Assembly: GCA_021775755.1 (NCBI GenBank)
Contig: JAJFHE010000050.1
Span: 279,842-343,841 of the forward strand
Direction: 5' to 3'
DNA from: Hyphomicrobiales bacterium
Lineage (GTDB): Bacteria > Pseudomonadota > Alphaproteobacteria > Rhizobiales > JAJFHB01
DNA: 64,000 bases
In this document: positions 37,570 to 46,684 of the stretch, one piece after another
How the letters are laid out: every line of letters begins with the position of its first letter
Position numbering within the stretch: the first letter of the stretch is position 1
Position numbers and translations under genes: made by a program
Notes under the pieces: generated by a model
Told to the model about the DNA's origin: nothing
Seen by the model: only the letters and a program-made list of their open reading frames with translations
Databases searched by the model: none

Positions 37570-38148
37570 ATGGGCAGAATCGCAGTGATCGGATGGGGTT
37601 CACTTTTGTGGGATCTCGATGATCTAACGCCAAAAGTGTCCGGCGACTGGAAGGTGGCAGGGGGCCCCCGCCTGCCCTTTGAATTCGTACGCGTTTCCGA
37701 CAAGCGCAAAAAGGCACTTGTGGTCGTGATTGACTATGAACACGGCGTCGAGTGTGCAACGAGCTTCATTGAAAGCGCTCGCACGCAGTTGCACGATGCG
37801 GTAGATGACCTCGCAGCACGCGAACGCACGACGAAGGAGTATATCGGGCACTGCGATCTGAACGGGAACGGTGCGGCGCACATTGCACCGAATGCCTCAA
37901 ATACGGTGCAACACTGGCTCAACGGCAACGGATTTGACGGTGCCGTTTGGACGGACCTCCCCGGAAATTTCCAGGAACGGCTCTCACAGCCGTTTTCCCT
38001 CGAGGCGGCGATGCGGTACCTTCAGGGATTGCAGGGCGATGCCAGGACGGAGGCGAAATGCTACATTACAAACGCCCCGGCCAATATCGACACGCCGCTG
38101 AGGACCGCCCTGGTCACCCAGGCATGGTGGCGGGACATTCCCTTTTGA
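37570..38148 (+). CDS. Gamma-glutamylcyclotransferase-like hypothetical protein
   Basis: A 192-residue protein beginning MGRIAVIGWGSLLWDLDDL. The GWGSLLWD motif resembles the substrate-binding loop (YGSLxW) of gamma-glutamylcyclotransferase-fold proteins, but the catalytic glutamate cannot be placed with confidence by eye. PFEFVRVSDKRKKALVVVID and ECATSFIESARTQLHDAV follow. It sits between the divergent sdhE and recG (28-base gap to recG), so it may be cotranscribed with recG. I do not assign a reaction. Confidence 0.6.
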   Translation: MGRIAVIGWGSLLWDLDDLTPKVSGDWKVAGGPRLPFEFVRVSDKRKKALVVVIDYEHGVECATSFIESARTQLHDAVDDLAARERTTKEYIGHCDLNGNGAAHIAPNASNTVQHWLNGNGFDGAVWTDLPGNFQERLSQPFSLEAAMRYLQGLQGDARTEAKCYITNAPANIDTPLRTALVTQAWWRDIPF

Positions 38149-38175
38149 AGGCCCATTTAGAGGCGATGCACATCT

Positions 38176-40296
38176 ATGCGTCCGGACATCCTAAACCCGC
38201 TTTTTGCGCCTGCGTCGGTCCTGAGCGGTGTCGGGCCGAAAACCGCCAAAACACTTGGCCGACTGGTTGGGCACGCCGACGATGACGGAACGTATCTCGA
38301 CGCGCGGGTTCTGGACCTTCTGTGGCATTTCCCTTATTCGGTCATTGATCGCAGCCACCGGCCGGCTATCGGCGAGGCACTCGAGGGAACGATAGCAACC
38401 CTTGAGATTACGGTTGGAAAGCATCACCCCTCTCCGCGTCACAACCGCCGCATCCCCTACCGCGTAACGTGCTTCGATGACACGGGCGAGATAACGCTGG
38501 TGTTCTTTCATGCGCGAGCCGAATACCTCAACGAACGTCTGCCGGCCGGCGAAAGGCGATTTGTCAGCGGCCGTATCGAGCTCTTCAACGGTGTGCTGCA
38601 GATTACTCATCCCGACTACATGCTCACAGCCGACGAATTCGAGACATTCCCGGTTATCGAGCCGGTTTATCCGATGACCGCCGGGCTGGCCGGCCGGACT
38701 CTGCGCAAAGCCATATCGGGCGCGCTGGAACGGTGCCCCGATCTTGCCGAATGGCAGGACAGACACTACGCCGCCAAACAAAAATGGCCGTCATTCAGGA
38801 AAGCCCTGGCTGAGGCTCACGAACCGCACCGCCCCGCCGATGCGGAGCCTGCGGCCCCGGCGCGTTCGCGGCTCGCCTATGACGAGTTGCTGGCGAGCCA
38901 GCTCGCTCTGGCGATCGTGCGTATCACGCGAAAGAAATCAAGCGGTCGTGAGTTGTCTGGAGACGGCGCAAGGCGGCGTGCCGTGATGGACGCGTTGCCT
39001 TTCAGCTTGACCGCCTCGCAGGAACACGCGGTCGAAGACATTCTGCAAAACATGGCGGCGCCCGAGCGCATGCTGAGGCTGCTCCAGGGCGACGTTGGTT
39101 CCGGCAAGACCATTGTCGCAGTTCTTGCAATGATGAACGCGGTTGAGTGCGGCGTTCAGGCCGCATTGATGGCACCTACGGAAATTCTCGCGCGTCAGCA
39201 CTTTGGTACAATTGCGCCGTTGTGCGAGGCGGCCGGCGTGCGTGTGGCACTGCTTACGGGGCGTGAGAAAGGCAAAACACGCGACGCGATCCTGCAAGGG
39301 CTGGCAGACGGTACGGTCGAGGTTCTTGTCGGCACGCATGCGCTGTTCCAGAAATCGGTGGTGTTTGCAGATCTTGGAATGGCCGTTATCGACGAGCAGC
39401 ACCGGTTCGGCGTGCATCAACGGCTCGCCCTGCAGTCAAAGTCGAGCCGTGGCGTCGATGTACTGGTGATGACCGCGACCCCCATCCCCCGCACTCTCAG
39501 CCTCACCGTTTATGGCGACATGGATGCTTCCAAACTGACCGAAAAGCCGGCCGGGCGCCTGCCCGTCGACACTCGGGTCATGCCGCTCGACCGCGTGGCG
39601 GAAGTTGAAAACCGGCTCGACAGCGCCATCAGCAACGGTGTGCGGTGCTACTGGGTGTGTCCATTGGTGTCGGAATCCGATGTGCTCGATATTACAAATG
39701 CCGAACACAGGTACGAGGTCCTCTCAAAGCGCTACCCGGGCCGTGTTGCCTTGCTGCACGGGCAAATGAAGGCTGCCGACAAGGATCAGGCAATGGCACG
39801 CTTTCAGACCGGCGATGCCGACATCCTCGTTGCCACCACGGTAGTCGAGGTGGGGGTCGATGTGCCCGAGGCATCGGTCATGGTCATCGAGAATGCGGAA
39901 CGGTTCGGTCTGGCACAATTGCATCAGTTGCGCGGGCGTGTCGGGCGCGGGCGGGACAAATCGAGCTGCATACTTCTCTATCAGGGGCCGCTTGGGCAGG
40001 TTGCGAAGGACCGTTTGTCCATCATGCGCGAAACCGAGGATGGTTTCCGAATTGCCGAAGAAGACTTGCGGCTACGCGGCGCGGGCGAACTCCTCGGCAC
40101 AAGGCAGAGCGGCATACCGGGCTTTGCAGTTGCCGACCTCGCCGTGCACGCAGAACTGCTTGCCGCTGCCCGTGACGATGCGGCACTTATTCTTGAAACC
40201 GACCCCGGATTATCCAGCGAAAGAGGAGTGGCGCTGCGGGTATTGCTGCATCTCTTCGAGCGCTTGCAGGCAGTCAGGCTACTTGCGGCGGGATGA
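38176..40296 (+). CDS. recG: ATP-dependent DNA helicase RecG
   Basis: A 706-residue helicase that remodels stalled replication forks and Holliday junctions. It has the N-terminal wedge/OB domain (VTCFDDTGEITLVFFH), Walker A LQGDVGSGKTIVA (about residues 304-316), DEQH box (VIDEQHRFG, about 404), TATPIPRTLS, and the C-terminal TRG region with LHQLRGRVGRGRDKSSC and RLRGAGELLGTRQSG. Full length, all motifs intact. Converges on the DUF502 gene. Confidence 0.96.
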   Translation: MRPDILNPLFAPASVLSGVGPKTAKTLGRLVGHADDDGTYLDARVLDLLWHFPYSVIDRSHRPAIGEALEGTIATLEITVGKHHPSPRHNRRIPYRVTCFDDTGEITLVFFHARAEYLNERLPAGERRFVSGRIELFNGVLQITHPDYMLTADEFETFPVIEPVYPMTAGLAGRTLRKAISGALERCPDLAEWQDRHYAAKQKWPSFRKALAEAHEPHRPADAEPAAPARSRLAYDELLASQLALAIVRITRKKSSGRELSGDGARRRAVMDALPFSLTASQEHAVEDILQNMAAPERMLRLLQGDVGSGKTIVAVLAMMNAVECGVQAALMAPTEILARQHFGTIAPLCEAAGVRVALLTGREKGKTRDAILQGLADGTVEVLVGTHALFQKSVVFADLGMAVIDEQHRFGVHQRLALQSKSSRGVDVLVMTATPIPRTLSLTVYGDMDASKLTEKPAGRLPVDTRVMPLDRVAEVENRLDSAISNGVRCYWVCPLVSESDVLDITNAEHRYEVLSKRYPGRVALLHGQMKAADKDQAMARFQTGDADILVATTVVEVGVDVPEASVMVIENAERFGLAQLHQLRGRVGRGRDKSSCILLYQGPLGQVAKDRLSIMRETEDGFRIAEEDLRLRGAGELLGTRQSGIPGFAVADLAVHAELLAAARDDAALILETDPGLSSERGVALRVLLHLFERLQAVRLLAAG

Positions 40297-40320
40297 ACGC
40301 GGCGTGCAATCAGACCACAT

Positions 40321-41106
40321 TTATTTGCGGCCGACGCGTCTTTCAATGTTCTGCGCGGTTTCACGGGTCAGCACCGGCACACCACCGGCATCTTCTTCCG
40401 CTTCGTTAGGTGCGACGAGCCCGGCGGAAATCACAAGCTTTGCACCGTCTTCAACCGACATGTCGAGGATCGTCACATCGCTCCTCGGCACGAACAGCAG
40501 GTACCCCGACGTCGGATTGGGCGTGGTCGGCAGGAAGACGGAGAACATTTCAGGCTGCCCGGCTTTTTCGGGAATCTCGCCGCCTGTTTCCGTTGATACG
40601 AACACAATGGCGTAGAGTCCCTTGCGCGGATACTCGATCAACGCGACATCCTGGAACGACGCGCTGCTCTGGGACAGCGCCGTTTCGAAGATCTGCTTGA
40701 GCGCCCGGTAGATATTGCGCACGACGGGCATCCGATTGAGCATCTGCTCGCCATAGGCGACGACCGTGCGGCCGAACAGATTTGCGGTGAGAGCACCGAG
40801 CAGCGTCAGGGCCATCAGCGCAAAGAGTAGCCCGACGCCCGGCACCGAAAACGGTAGATAGGTATCGGGATTATAGATCGTTGGCACGAACGGTTTGATC
40901 CAGCTGTCGAAAAACGACACGAACCACCAGGTGAGATAAATGGTGATCGATATGGGCGCGGCGACGACGAGACCGGTCAGAAAATAGGCGCGAAGCCGGG
41001 ACAACAGCCCCATAGAGGCCGGCTTATCTCCCGACGATATGATTTTCTGGAGATTGGGCGGCGGCTTCTTCCCGCCGTTTTTCTTCTTTGGTTTGCTTCT
41101 GCTCAT
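40321..41106 (-). CDS. DUF502 family membrane protein
   Basis: A 261-residue protein with a lysine-rich N-terminus (SKPKKKNGGKK), two transmembrane helices (LRAYFLTGLVVAAPISITIYLTWW and GLLFALMALTLLGALTANLFG) and the family block PVVRNIYRALKQIFETAL followed by VFVSTETGGEIP. DUF502 proteins are inner-membrane proteins of unknown role. The placement next to recG is common in related genomes. Convergent with recG. Confidence 0.88.
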   Translation of the reverse strand: MSRSKPKKKNGGKKPPPNLQKIISSGDKPASMGLLSRLRAYFLTGLVVAAPISITIYLTWWFVSFFDSWIKPFVPTIYNPDTYLPFSVPGVGLLFALMALTLLGALTANLFGRTVVAYGEQMLNRMPVVRNIYRALKQIFETALSQSSASFQDVALIEYPRKGLYAIVFVSTETGGEIPEKAGQPEMFSVFLPTTPNPTSGYLLFVPRSDVTILDMSVEDGAKLVISAGLVAPNEAEEDAGGVPVLTRETAQNIERRVGRK

Positions 41107-41306
41107 ATGTACTCAGTTAGCAACGTGTGCAGGATCCAAGGTGCAAGTCACAAGGTCCCGGGTCCAGAAGCGCGCACATTACCCCATTGTTGCGCAAATT
41201 TGTGACGGTTCTGACATTTTATCAAATCGGCCCTGCAGGCAATATGCGTCTTTCGGCTGGATGCCTATTGCAGACAGCAACTGCTTCGCGCATATGAGAG
41301 AGCACT

Positions 41307-41681
41307 GTGAACAGAATTCTCCTTATATCCTTTGGCTGGCTGTGCGTTGCACTGGGCGTGGTTGGCGTGATTTTGCCTCTGCTCCCGACAACACCCTTCC
41401 TGCTGCTTGCAGCATGGGCCTTCAGCCGCTCATCGCCACGATTTCAGATTTGGCTGACGAATCACCGGCTGCTTGGCCCCTATGTCATGGATTGGCGTGC
41501 ACATGGGATCGTGCCGGTCAGGGCAAAGGCGTTCGCCATAATGATGATGTCGGCAAGTTTGGTCTGGCTGGCGATCTTCTCGAGCGCGCCGCGAGCTGCG
41601 GTCGTTGTCGTTGGCTGCGTTCTGGCGCTCGTGGCGGCGTTCATCTTAACGCGCCCGAGCCGCGTTCCCGAAGCCGGCTGA
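41307..41681 (+). CDS. YbaN family (DUF454) membrane protein
   Basis: A 124-residue inner-membrane protein with about three hydrophobic helices. GWLCVALGVVGVILPLLPTTPFLLLAAWAFSRSSPR is the DUF454 signature, followed by WLTNHRLLGPYVMDW and two more helices. Start GTG 41307, with GAGAG upstream. Function of the family is not established. It is opposite to the TPR-SPOR gene, whose end lies 15 bases away. Confidence 0.85.
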   Translation: MNRILLISFGWLCVALGVVGVILPLLPTTPFLLLAAWAFSRSSPRFQIWLTNHRLLGPYVMDWRAHGIVPVRAKAFAIMMMSASLVWLAIFSSAPRAAVVVVGCVLALVAAFILTRPSRVPEAG

Positions 41682-41695
41682 GAAGGAAGATCGGT

Positions 41696-43030
41696 CTACC
41701 CGCCGCTTGTTACGACAAAACAGTCGACGCGCCTGGATTTTAGCTTACCGCAAAGACGCGTACCCTGGTCGCGAGATGAAAATACCCCTGCGCGGATGCG
41801 ATAAAAAATACCGCGGCTGCCGAGATCGGCCTCAACAATATAGGGCGTCAGGTTGCCGAGCAGATCGGTATGCTTGTCGACAAGCCTGTTCCAGATCGTG
41901 CGCGCGGCATCCGCATTGCGTTGCGCGGACAGCTGGATCATGAACCCGCTGGGTGCGGCTTGCGGCTCCGGCTCAACCGATGTCGCCGTTTCCGGCTGCA
42001 AGGCCGCCGTGGTGATTGGTTCGCTCGGGCCTACTGCGGCCGGGGCCTGCTGTTCGACGGCACCGCTCGGCGCGGGTGGCGTCACCTCGATGCGGGTGTG
42101 TCCGGGTAGCTCCGAGGCGGATGCGGTATTGGCCGCGACACGGTCGAGGTTTCCGCCGGCCGGCGTTGCCACGACACTATCGGGCAGAAGTTCTGCTGTT
42201 TGAGTTTGCTGCTGCATCGCTTCTTCGGAGAACGGCGCCGGCGTACGGGCGATCACGGTCTGCGAACCGGCATCGACCGATCCCGTCTGGATGCCATCGG
42301 CGGCACTTGCGACAACCGTTGATTCCGGGCCGGGCTGCGGCGTCGCCCCGAGACGTGCCATTAATGTCTGCGCGGGTTGATACTCCGGACTAACGAGCAA
42401 AGCACGGGTCAATGCCTTGTGTGCCGCCTCGACGTCGTGCAACGCGGCGTGAGACAGCGCCTTGCCGTAGAGCGGTATATGGATCTGAGGATGCTCGTAG
42501 CGCACGGCCGCGGTGTAATCTTCCAATGCCGTTCCGTAGTAGCCAAGCTCACGCAGAACGTTGCCGCGGCTGTTATAGGCCTGGGCAAAGCGCGGATTGA
42601 GGATCAAGGCGTTGGTGAAATCTTCAAGCGCCAGCGTCGTGCGGTAAAGTCGCCGGTTTGCGAGCCCGCGATTGTACAGTGCCACCGCGCGAATGGCCGG
42701 TGTCAGCGCGTTGCGCTGCAGGGCATTGTCATAATCGGCTATCGCTTCAACGAGCTTGTTGATCCGCTGGTATGCGAGCCCCCGGTTCAACAGCGTGATT
42801 GCTGTCGTCTGCGGCGGCAGGCTTTCGTCCCGCAATGCCACGGTAAACTTCTCGATGGCACTGTCGAACGCCCCGGACTGCACGGCGGCAGAGCCGGCCT
42901 CCAGAGCTTGTTGTGAATTGAGACCGGCCGCTTCCTCAGCTTTGAGGTTGGCGGACGTGATGAAGACTGCACCCGCCATGATGATGGCGGTTGTGGTCAG
43001 GCGCGCTACGCTGTACTGCCCCTTGCTCAT
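41696..43030 (-). CDS. TPR and SPOR domain envelope protein
   Basis: A 444-residue protein with an N-terminal signal sequence or anchor (TTTAIIMAGAVFITSA), tetratricopeptide repeats at about residues 40-220 (LLNRGLAYQRINKLVEAIADYDNAL, AYNSRGNVLRELGYYGTALEDY), a Pro/Ala/Gln-rich linker, and a C-terminal SPOR domain from about 365 (SGFMIQLSAQRNADAARTIWNRL ... FYRIRAGVF). SPOR domains bind denuded peptidoglycan glycan strands, so it probably acts in the periplasm at division or wall-remodelling sites. It lies just downstream of glmS on the same strand. Confidence 0.84.
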   Translation of the reverse strand: MSKGQYSVARLTTTAIIMAGAVFITSANLKAEEAAGLNSQQALEAGSAAVQSGAFDSAIEKFTVALRDESLPPQTTAITLLNRGLAYQRINKLVEAIADYDNALQRNALTPAIRAVALYNRGLANRRLYRTTLALEDFTNALILNPRFAQAYNSRGNVLRELGYYGTALEDYTAAVRYEHPQIHIPLYGKALSHAALHDVEAAHKALTRALLVSPEYQPAQTLMARLGATPQPGPESTVVASAADGIQTGSVDAGSQTVIARTPAPFSEEAMQQQTQTAELLPDSVVATPAGGNLDRVAANTASASELPGHTRIEVTPPAPSGAVEQQAPAAVGPSEPITTAALQPETATSVEPEPQAAPSGFMIQLSAQRNADAARTIWNRLVDKHTDLLGNLTPYIVEADLGSRGIFYRIRAGVFSSRDQGTRLCGKLKSRRVDCFVVTSGG

Positions 43031-43108
43031 AGGGTCGGCAGTCTCACACCGTGTGGTTAAAGAAGCCTGAAGAGAAATCGACTGGATGTCCCCTCATTCC
43101 GTCCCGAT

Positions 43109-44932
43109 TTATTCGACGGTTACGGACTTCGCCAGATTTCTCGGCTGGTCCACATCCGTCCCCATAAACACCGCCGCATGATAAGCCAGCAGCTGTACAG
43201 GTATCGCATAGATCAGCGGGTTCACAAAGCAATGTGCCGCCGGGATGCGGAAAGTCTGGAATGTGCTGTCGCCATTGGCATCGGCACCGGTCTCATCGGT
43301 AAACAGGACTATCTTTCCACCGCGTGCTGCAACCTCCTGCATATTTGACACTGTCTTATCGTACAGCTCATCATTGGGCGAAATAACGACAACCGGCACA
43401 TTTTCATCAATTAGTGCAATCGGCCCGTGTTTCAGCTCCCCGGCCGCATAGCCTTCGGCGTGGATGTAGGAGATTTCTTTCAGCTTCAGAGCGCCTTCAA
43501 GCGCGATCGGAAAGTTTACGCCACGCCCAAGATACAACACATCGCGGGCCGAACAGATCGACTTGGCGATGTCTTCGAGCTGGTCTTCGTGACGCAGAAC
43601 TTCCGAAACGTGCCGCGGCACCTTGATGAGGGCGCCGACGAGTTCGCGCTCCTGTTCTTCGCTCAGCGTACCGCGGGCGCGCCCCGCCGCAATCGCCATG
43701 CAGGCGAGCACTGCGAGCTGGCAGGTGAACGCCTTGGTGGAGGCAACACCGATCTCAGGACCCGCGAAAGTCGGCAGGATAGCGTCGCACTCGCGAGCAA
43801 TCGAAGACTCGCGCACATTGACGATACCCAGGGTGTGCTGCCCCTGTTCCTTGCAGTATTTCAAGGCCGCGAGTGTGTCGGCGGTTTCTCCCGACTGCGA
43901 TATGACAATCGCCAGTCCGTTTTCCGGCAACGGCGCCTCGCGGTAGCGAAATTCAGAAGCAATATCGACTTCAACCGGAAGTCGGGCAAATTTCTCAAAC
44001 CAGTACTTGCCCGTAAGCCCCGCGTAAGAGGCGGTGCCGCAGGCCGTAATGGTGAGACGGGTAAGCTTTGCAAAGTCGAAAGGCATCTCGGGCAGGCGCA
44101 CGCGGTGCGTTGCCATGTCGACATATTCGCTGAGCGTGTGGCCGATGACTTCGGGCTGTTCGGCGATTTCCTTGGCCATGAAGTGGCGATGGTTGCCCTT
44201 GTCCGCCAGATACGCCGTGGCCTGTGTCACATGAATGTCGCGGGTTGCGGGCTTGTCGTTTTCGTCGAAATAATCCGCACCCCCGCGGGTCAGAATGACG
44301 TAGTCGCCCTCTTCAAGGAACGCGACACGGTTGGTGAAGGGGGCGAGCGCGATTGCATCGGAACCGAGATACATCTCCGTTTCGCCATAACCGACGGCCA
44401 ATGGGCTGCCGCGGCGCGCCCCTATCATGAGATCCTGCTTGCCGCTGAAAATGATACCAAGAGCGAAAGCTCCCTCAAGCCGCTTCAGCACAACACTCAC
44501 CGCATCGCGCGGTGCACTGCCGGCCACCAATTCGCGCGAAATAAGATGCGCGATGACTTCCGTATCGGTTTCGGTGGAGAACGTTACGCCCTCATCGGTC
44601 AGTTCCGTGCGCAGCTCGCGAAAGTGTTCGATGATGCCGTTGTGCACTACCGCGACGCCTTCCGACTGATGCGGGTGGGCGTTGGTCTTGGTGGGCGCGC
44701 CGTGCGTAGCCCACCGGGTGTGGCCAATGCCGGTGGTGCCCGCGAGCCCGGTGCCGTTCAGCTCCTTTTCCAGATTGACCAGTTTTCCGGGCGCGCGGCG
44801 GCGTGCAAGCTCGCCTTCCTCAAGTGTCGCGATGCCGGCGGAATCATACCCGCGATACTCAAGGCGCCGAAGCGCATCGAGCAACTGCGGTGCGACGGGC
44901 TCGTTGCCCAGAATGCCTACGATTCCACACAT
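43109..44932 (-). CDS. glmS: Glutamine-fructose-6-phosphate aminotransferase (isomerizing)
   Basis: A 607-residue enzyme making glucosamine-6-phosphate from fructose-6-phosphate and glutamine, the first step to UDP-GlcNAc for peptidoglycan and LPS. The glutaminase nucleophile is Cys2 (MCGIVGILG), RWATHGAPTKTNAHP is typical, and two SIS sugar-isomerase domains follow (ISQSGETADTLAAL; YAAGELKHGPIALI), ending NLAKSVTVE. Starts 4 bases after glmU, so they form a clear operon. No ribozyme-like element is upstream. Confidence 0.97.
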   Translation of the reverse strand: MCGIVGILGNEPVAPQLLDALRRLEYRGYDSAGIATLEEGELARRRAPGKLVNLEKELNGTGLAGTTGIGHTRWATHGAPTKTNAHPHQSEGVAVVHNGIIEHFRELRTELTDEGVTFSTETDTEVIAHLISRELVAGSAPRDAVSVVLKRLEGAFALGIIFSGKQDLMIGARRGSPLAVGYGETEMYLGSDAIALAPFTNRVAFLEEGDYVILTRGGADYFDENDKPATRDIHVTQATAYLADKGNHRHFMAKEIAEQPEVIGHTLSEYVDMATHRVRLPEMPFDFAKLTRLTITACGTASYAGLTGKYWFEKFARLPVEVDIASEFRYREAPLPENGLAIVISQSGETADTLAALKYCKEQGQHTLGIVNVRESSIARECDAILPTFAGPEIGVASTKAFTCQLAVLACMAIAAGRARGTLSEEQERELVGALIKVPRHVSEVLRHEDQLEDIAKSICSARDVLYLGRGVNFPIALEGALKLKEISYIHAEGYAAGELKHGPIALIDENVPVVVISPNDELYDKTVSNMQEVAARGGKIVLFTDETGADANGDSTFQTFRIPAAHCFVNPLIYAIPVQLLAYHAAVFMGTDVDQPRNLAKSVTVE

Positions 44933-44936
44933 GGCC

Positions 44937-46307
44937 TCAACCTTTCACGGAGTTCTTCTGACGGGTTTTCGCTTTGGCGGTACCGCGCTTGCGGTCGGCC
45001 CAACCGTCTTTTTCAACCTGTTTGGCGCGGGTTACCGCAAGGGCACCTGCGCTGACATCGTGGGAAATTACGCTGCCGCTGCCAACATAGGCGCCATCGC
45101 CGATGGACACCGGGGCGACAAGCGCGGAATTGGAACCGATAAACGCGCCGGCACCGATGTCGGTAAAGTGTTTCGCGGCGCCATCGTAGTTGCAGGTGAT
45201 GGTTCCAGCGCCCACGTTGGCGCCGGCCCCCACTCTGGCGTCACCGATATAGGCGAGGTGATTGACCTTGGCGCCCGTCTCGATGGTTGCGTTTTTGACT
45301 TCGACGAAATTGCCGACCTTCGTTCCGTCGCGCAGGTCGGCGCCCGGACGCAGCCGCGCGAACGGCCCAACCGTCACGCCATCGGCGATGGTAGCGCCCT
45401 CGATATGCGAGAAGCCGAGAATGGCGACGCCGTTTCCAACCGAGACATTCGGACCGAAGACTACATTGGGTTCGATCACCACGTCACGGCCAAGTTTTGT
45501 ATCGTGACAAAGATGCACGGTCTCAGGCGCGTGCATCGTGACCCCGTCAGCCATGGCCGCCGCGCGCAGGTGCTGCTGCATGATCGCTTCGACGCCGGCA
45601 AGCTGATTGCGCGAATTGACGCCCAGGACCTCGTCCTCGCCGCACTCGACCACGCCGACCGTCATGCCGCGTTCACGCGCCACACCGACGATGTCGGTCA
45701 GGTAGTACTCCCGCTTGGCATTGTCATTGGTGATATCGTCGAGCAGAACCATTACGTCCGCAGAACGAAGGGCAATCACTCCTGAATTGCATAAGTTTAT
45801 GGCCTTTTCTTCATCCGATGCGTCGAGTTCTTCGCGAATCGCATCGACGGTGCCGCCTTCGCTGGTGATCAGGCGGCCGTAGCCGAAGGGGTTTTGCGCA
45901 CGAAAACCGAGCACGCAGATGTCGACGCCAGCCTTTGTTGCATCGACAACCGTTGCCAGCGTTTCAGTGCGCAGCAACGGAGTGTCGCCATTGACGATTA
46001 GGACCGGGCCTTTATGGCCTTTAAGAGCGCCGCGCGCCGCGCCGACCGCATCGGCGGTGCCGAGCTGGCGTTCCTGAACGGCGATGGATACATCCGGCAT
46101 TGCCTCACTGGCCGCTTCGCGGACGCCGCCTTGATCCGGCGACACCACGATCACCGCCCGCATCGCACCTGCATCGCGCACCCGCGCGACCACATGGCCG
46201 AGCATGCTCAGGCCTGCCACGCGGTGCAAAACCTTGGGCAGGTCGCTTTTCATTCGAGTGCCCTTGCCGGCGGCAAGCACAACTGCTGCAAGTTGTCCGG
46301 TAGTCAT
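44937..46307 (-). CDS. glmU: Bifunctional GlmU: GlcN-1-P acetyltransferase / GlcNAc-1-P uridyltransferase
   Basis: A 456-residue two-domain enzyme completing UDP-GlcNAc synthesis. The pyrophosphorylase domain begins AAVVLAAGKGTRMKSDLPKVLH, and the C-terminal left-handed beta-helix has hexapeptide repeats (VVIEPNVVFGPNVSVGNGV ... GAGTITCNYDGAAKH, VGAGANVGAGT). It leads the glmU-glmS operon. The 377-bp region upstream separates it from a divergent SPOR-like gene and must hold its promoter. Confidence 0.97.
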   Translation of the reverse strand: MTTGQLAAVVLAAGKGTRMKSDLPKVLHRVAGLSMLGHVVARVRDAGAMRAVIVVSPDQGGVREAASEAMPDVSIAVQERQLGTADAVGAARGALKGHKGPVLIVNGDTPLLRTETLATVVDATKAGVDICVLGFRAQNPFGYGRLITSEGGTVDAIREELDASDEEKAINLCNSGVIALRSADVMVLLDDITNDNAKREYYLTDIVGVARERGMTVGVVECGEDEVLGVNSRNQLAGVEAIMQQHLRAAAMADGVTMHAPETVHLCHDTKLGRDVVIEPNVVFGPNVSVGNGVAILGFSHIEGATIADGVTVGPFARLRPGADLRDGTKVGNFVEVKNATIETGAKVNHLAYIGDARVGAGANVGAGTITCNYDGAAKHFTDIGAGAFIGSNSALVAPVSIGDGAYVGSGSVISHDVSAGALAVTRAKQVEKDGWADRKRGTAKAKTRQKNSVKG

Positions 46308-46684
46308 GTGATGTCCAATAGCAAGAACCGCACCGCCATCGACATGGCTGGGGATGGAGCCTCCAGGTTGGTTAACAGCTGCCTAACAGCGCCCTTTCCG
46401 CCATCTTGGCAACCAGCTTTGCGTGAGCGCGAACCCTGCGCACAAATGGCGCTTTGCGCAAATCTACGCGGAATTGTGCCTTTCGTGTGGCCTTTGGCAA
46501 GGCAGTGCCCATCGCATGCATAGCAAACCTGCGGACGCGGGCAAACATGGTAACTGAATCCTTAAGACTTTTTTGGAAACTAGCCGATATGTCGGATGAT
46601 GGGTGCAGGTGAGTAGTGATTCGCTTTCGCGTCCCTCTTTGGTACGACCGGCGGCTGCGCCGGACATTACGGAACTATCCACCC
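46308..46684. other. Intergenic region between divergent glmU and SPOR-like gene
   Basis: No gene is seen in these 377 bases. They should contain both promoters. A G/C stem (CCGGCG with CGCCGG around position 46653) lies just before the start of the plus-strand gene, and an ATG-less frame could begin at GTG 46616 after AGGTGAG, which would lengthen that gene by 23 residues. No riboswitch or ribozyme was recognised. Confidence 0.4.

Noticed and set aside
41039..41743. Plus-strand frame of 234 codons around the DUF454 gene
   Set aside because: It overlaps the DUF454 gene in another frame, lacks a ribosome site and has no family pattern.
43427..45055. Plus-strand frame of 542 codons across glmS and glmU
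   Set aside because: Both minus-strand genes are complete and unmistakable; the frame is an antisense shadow.
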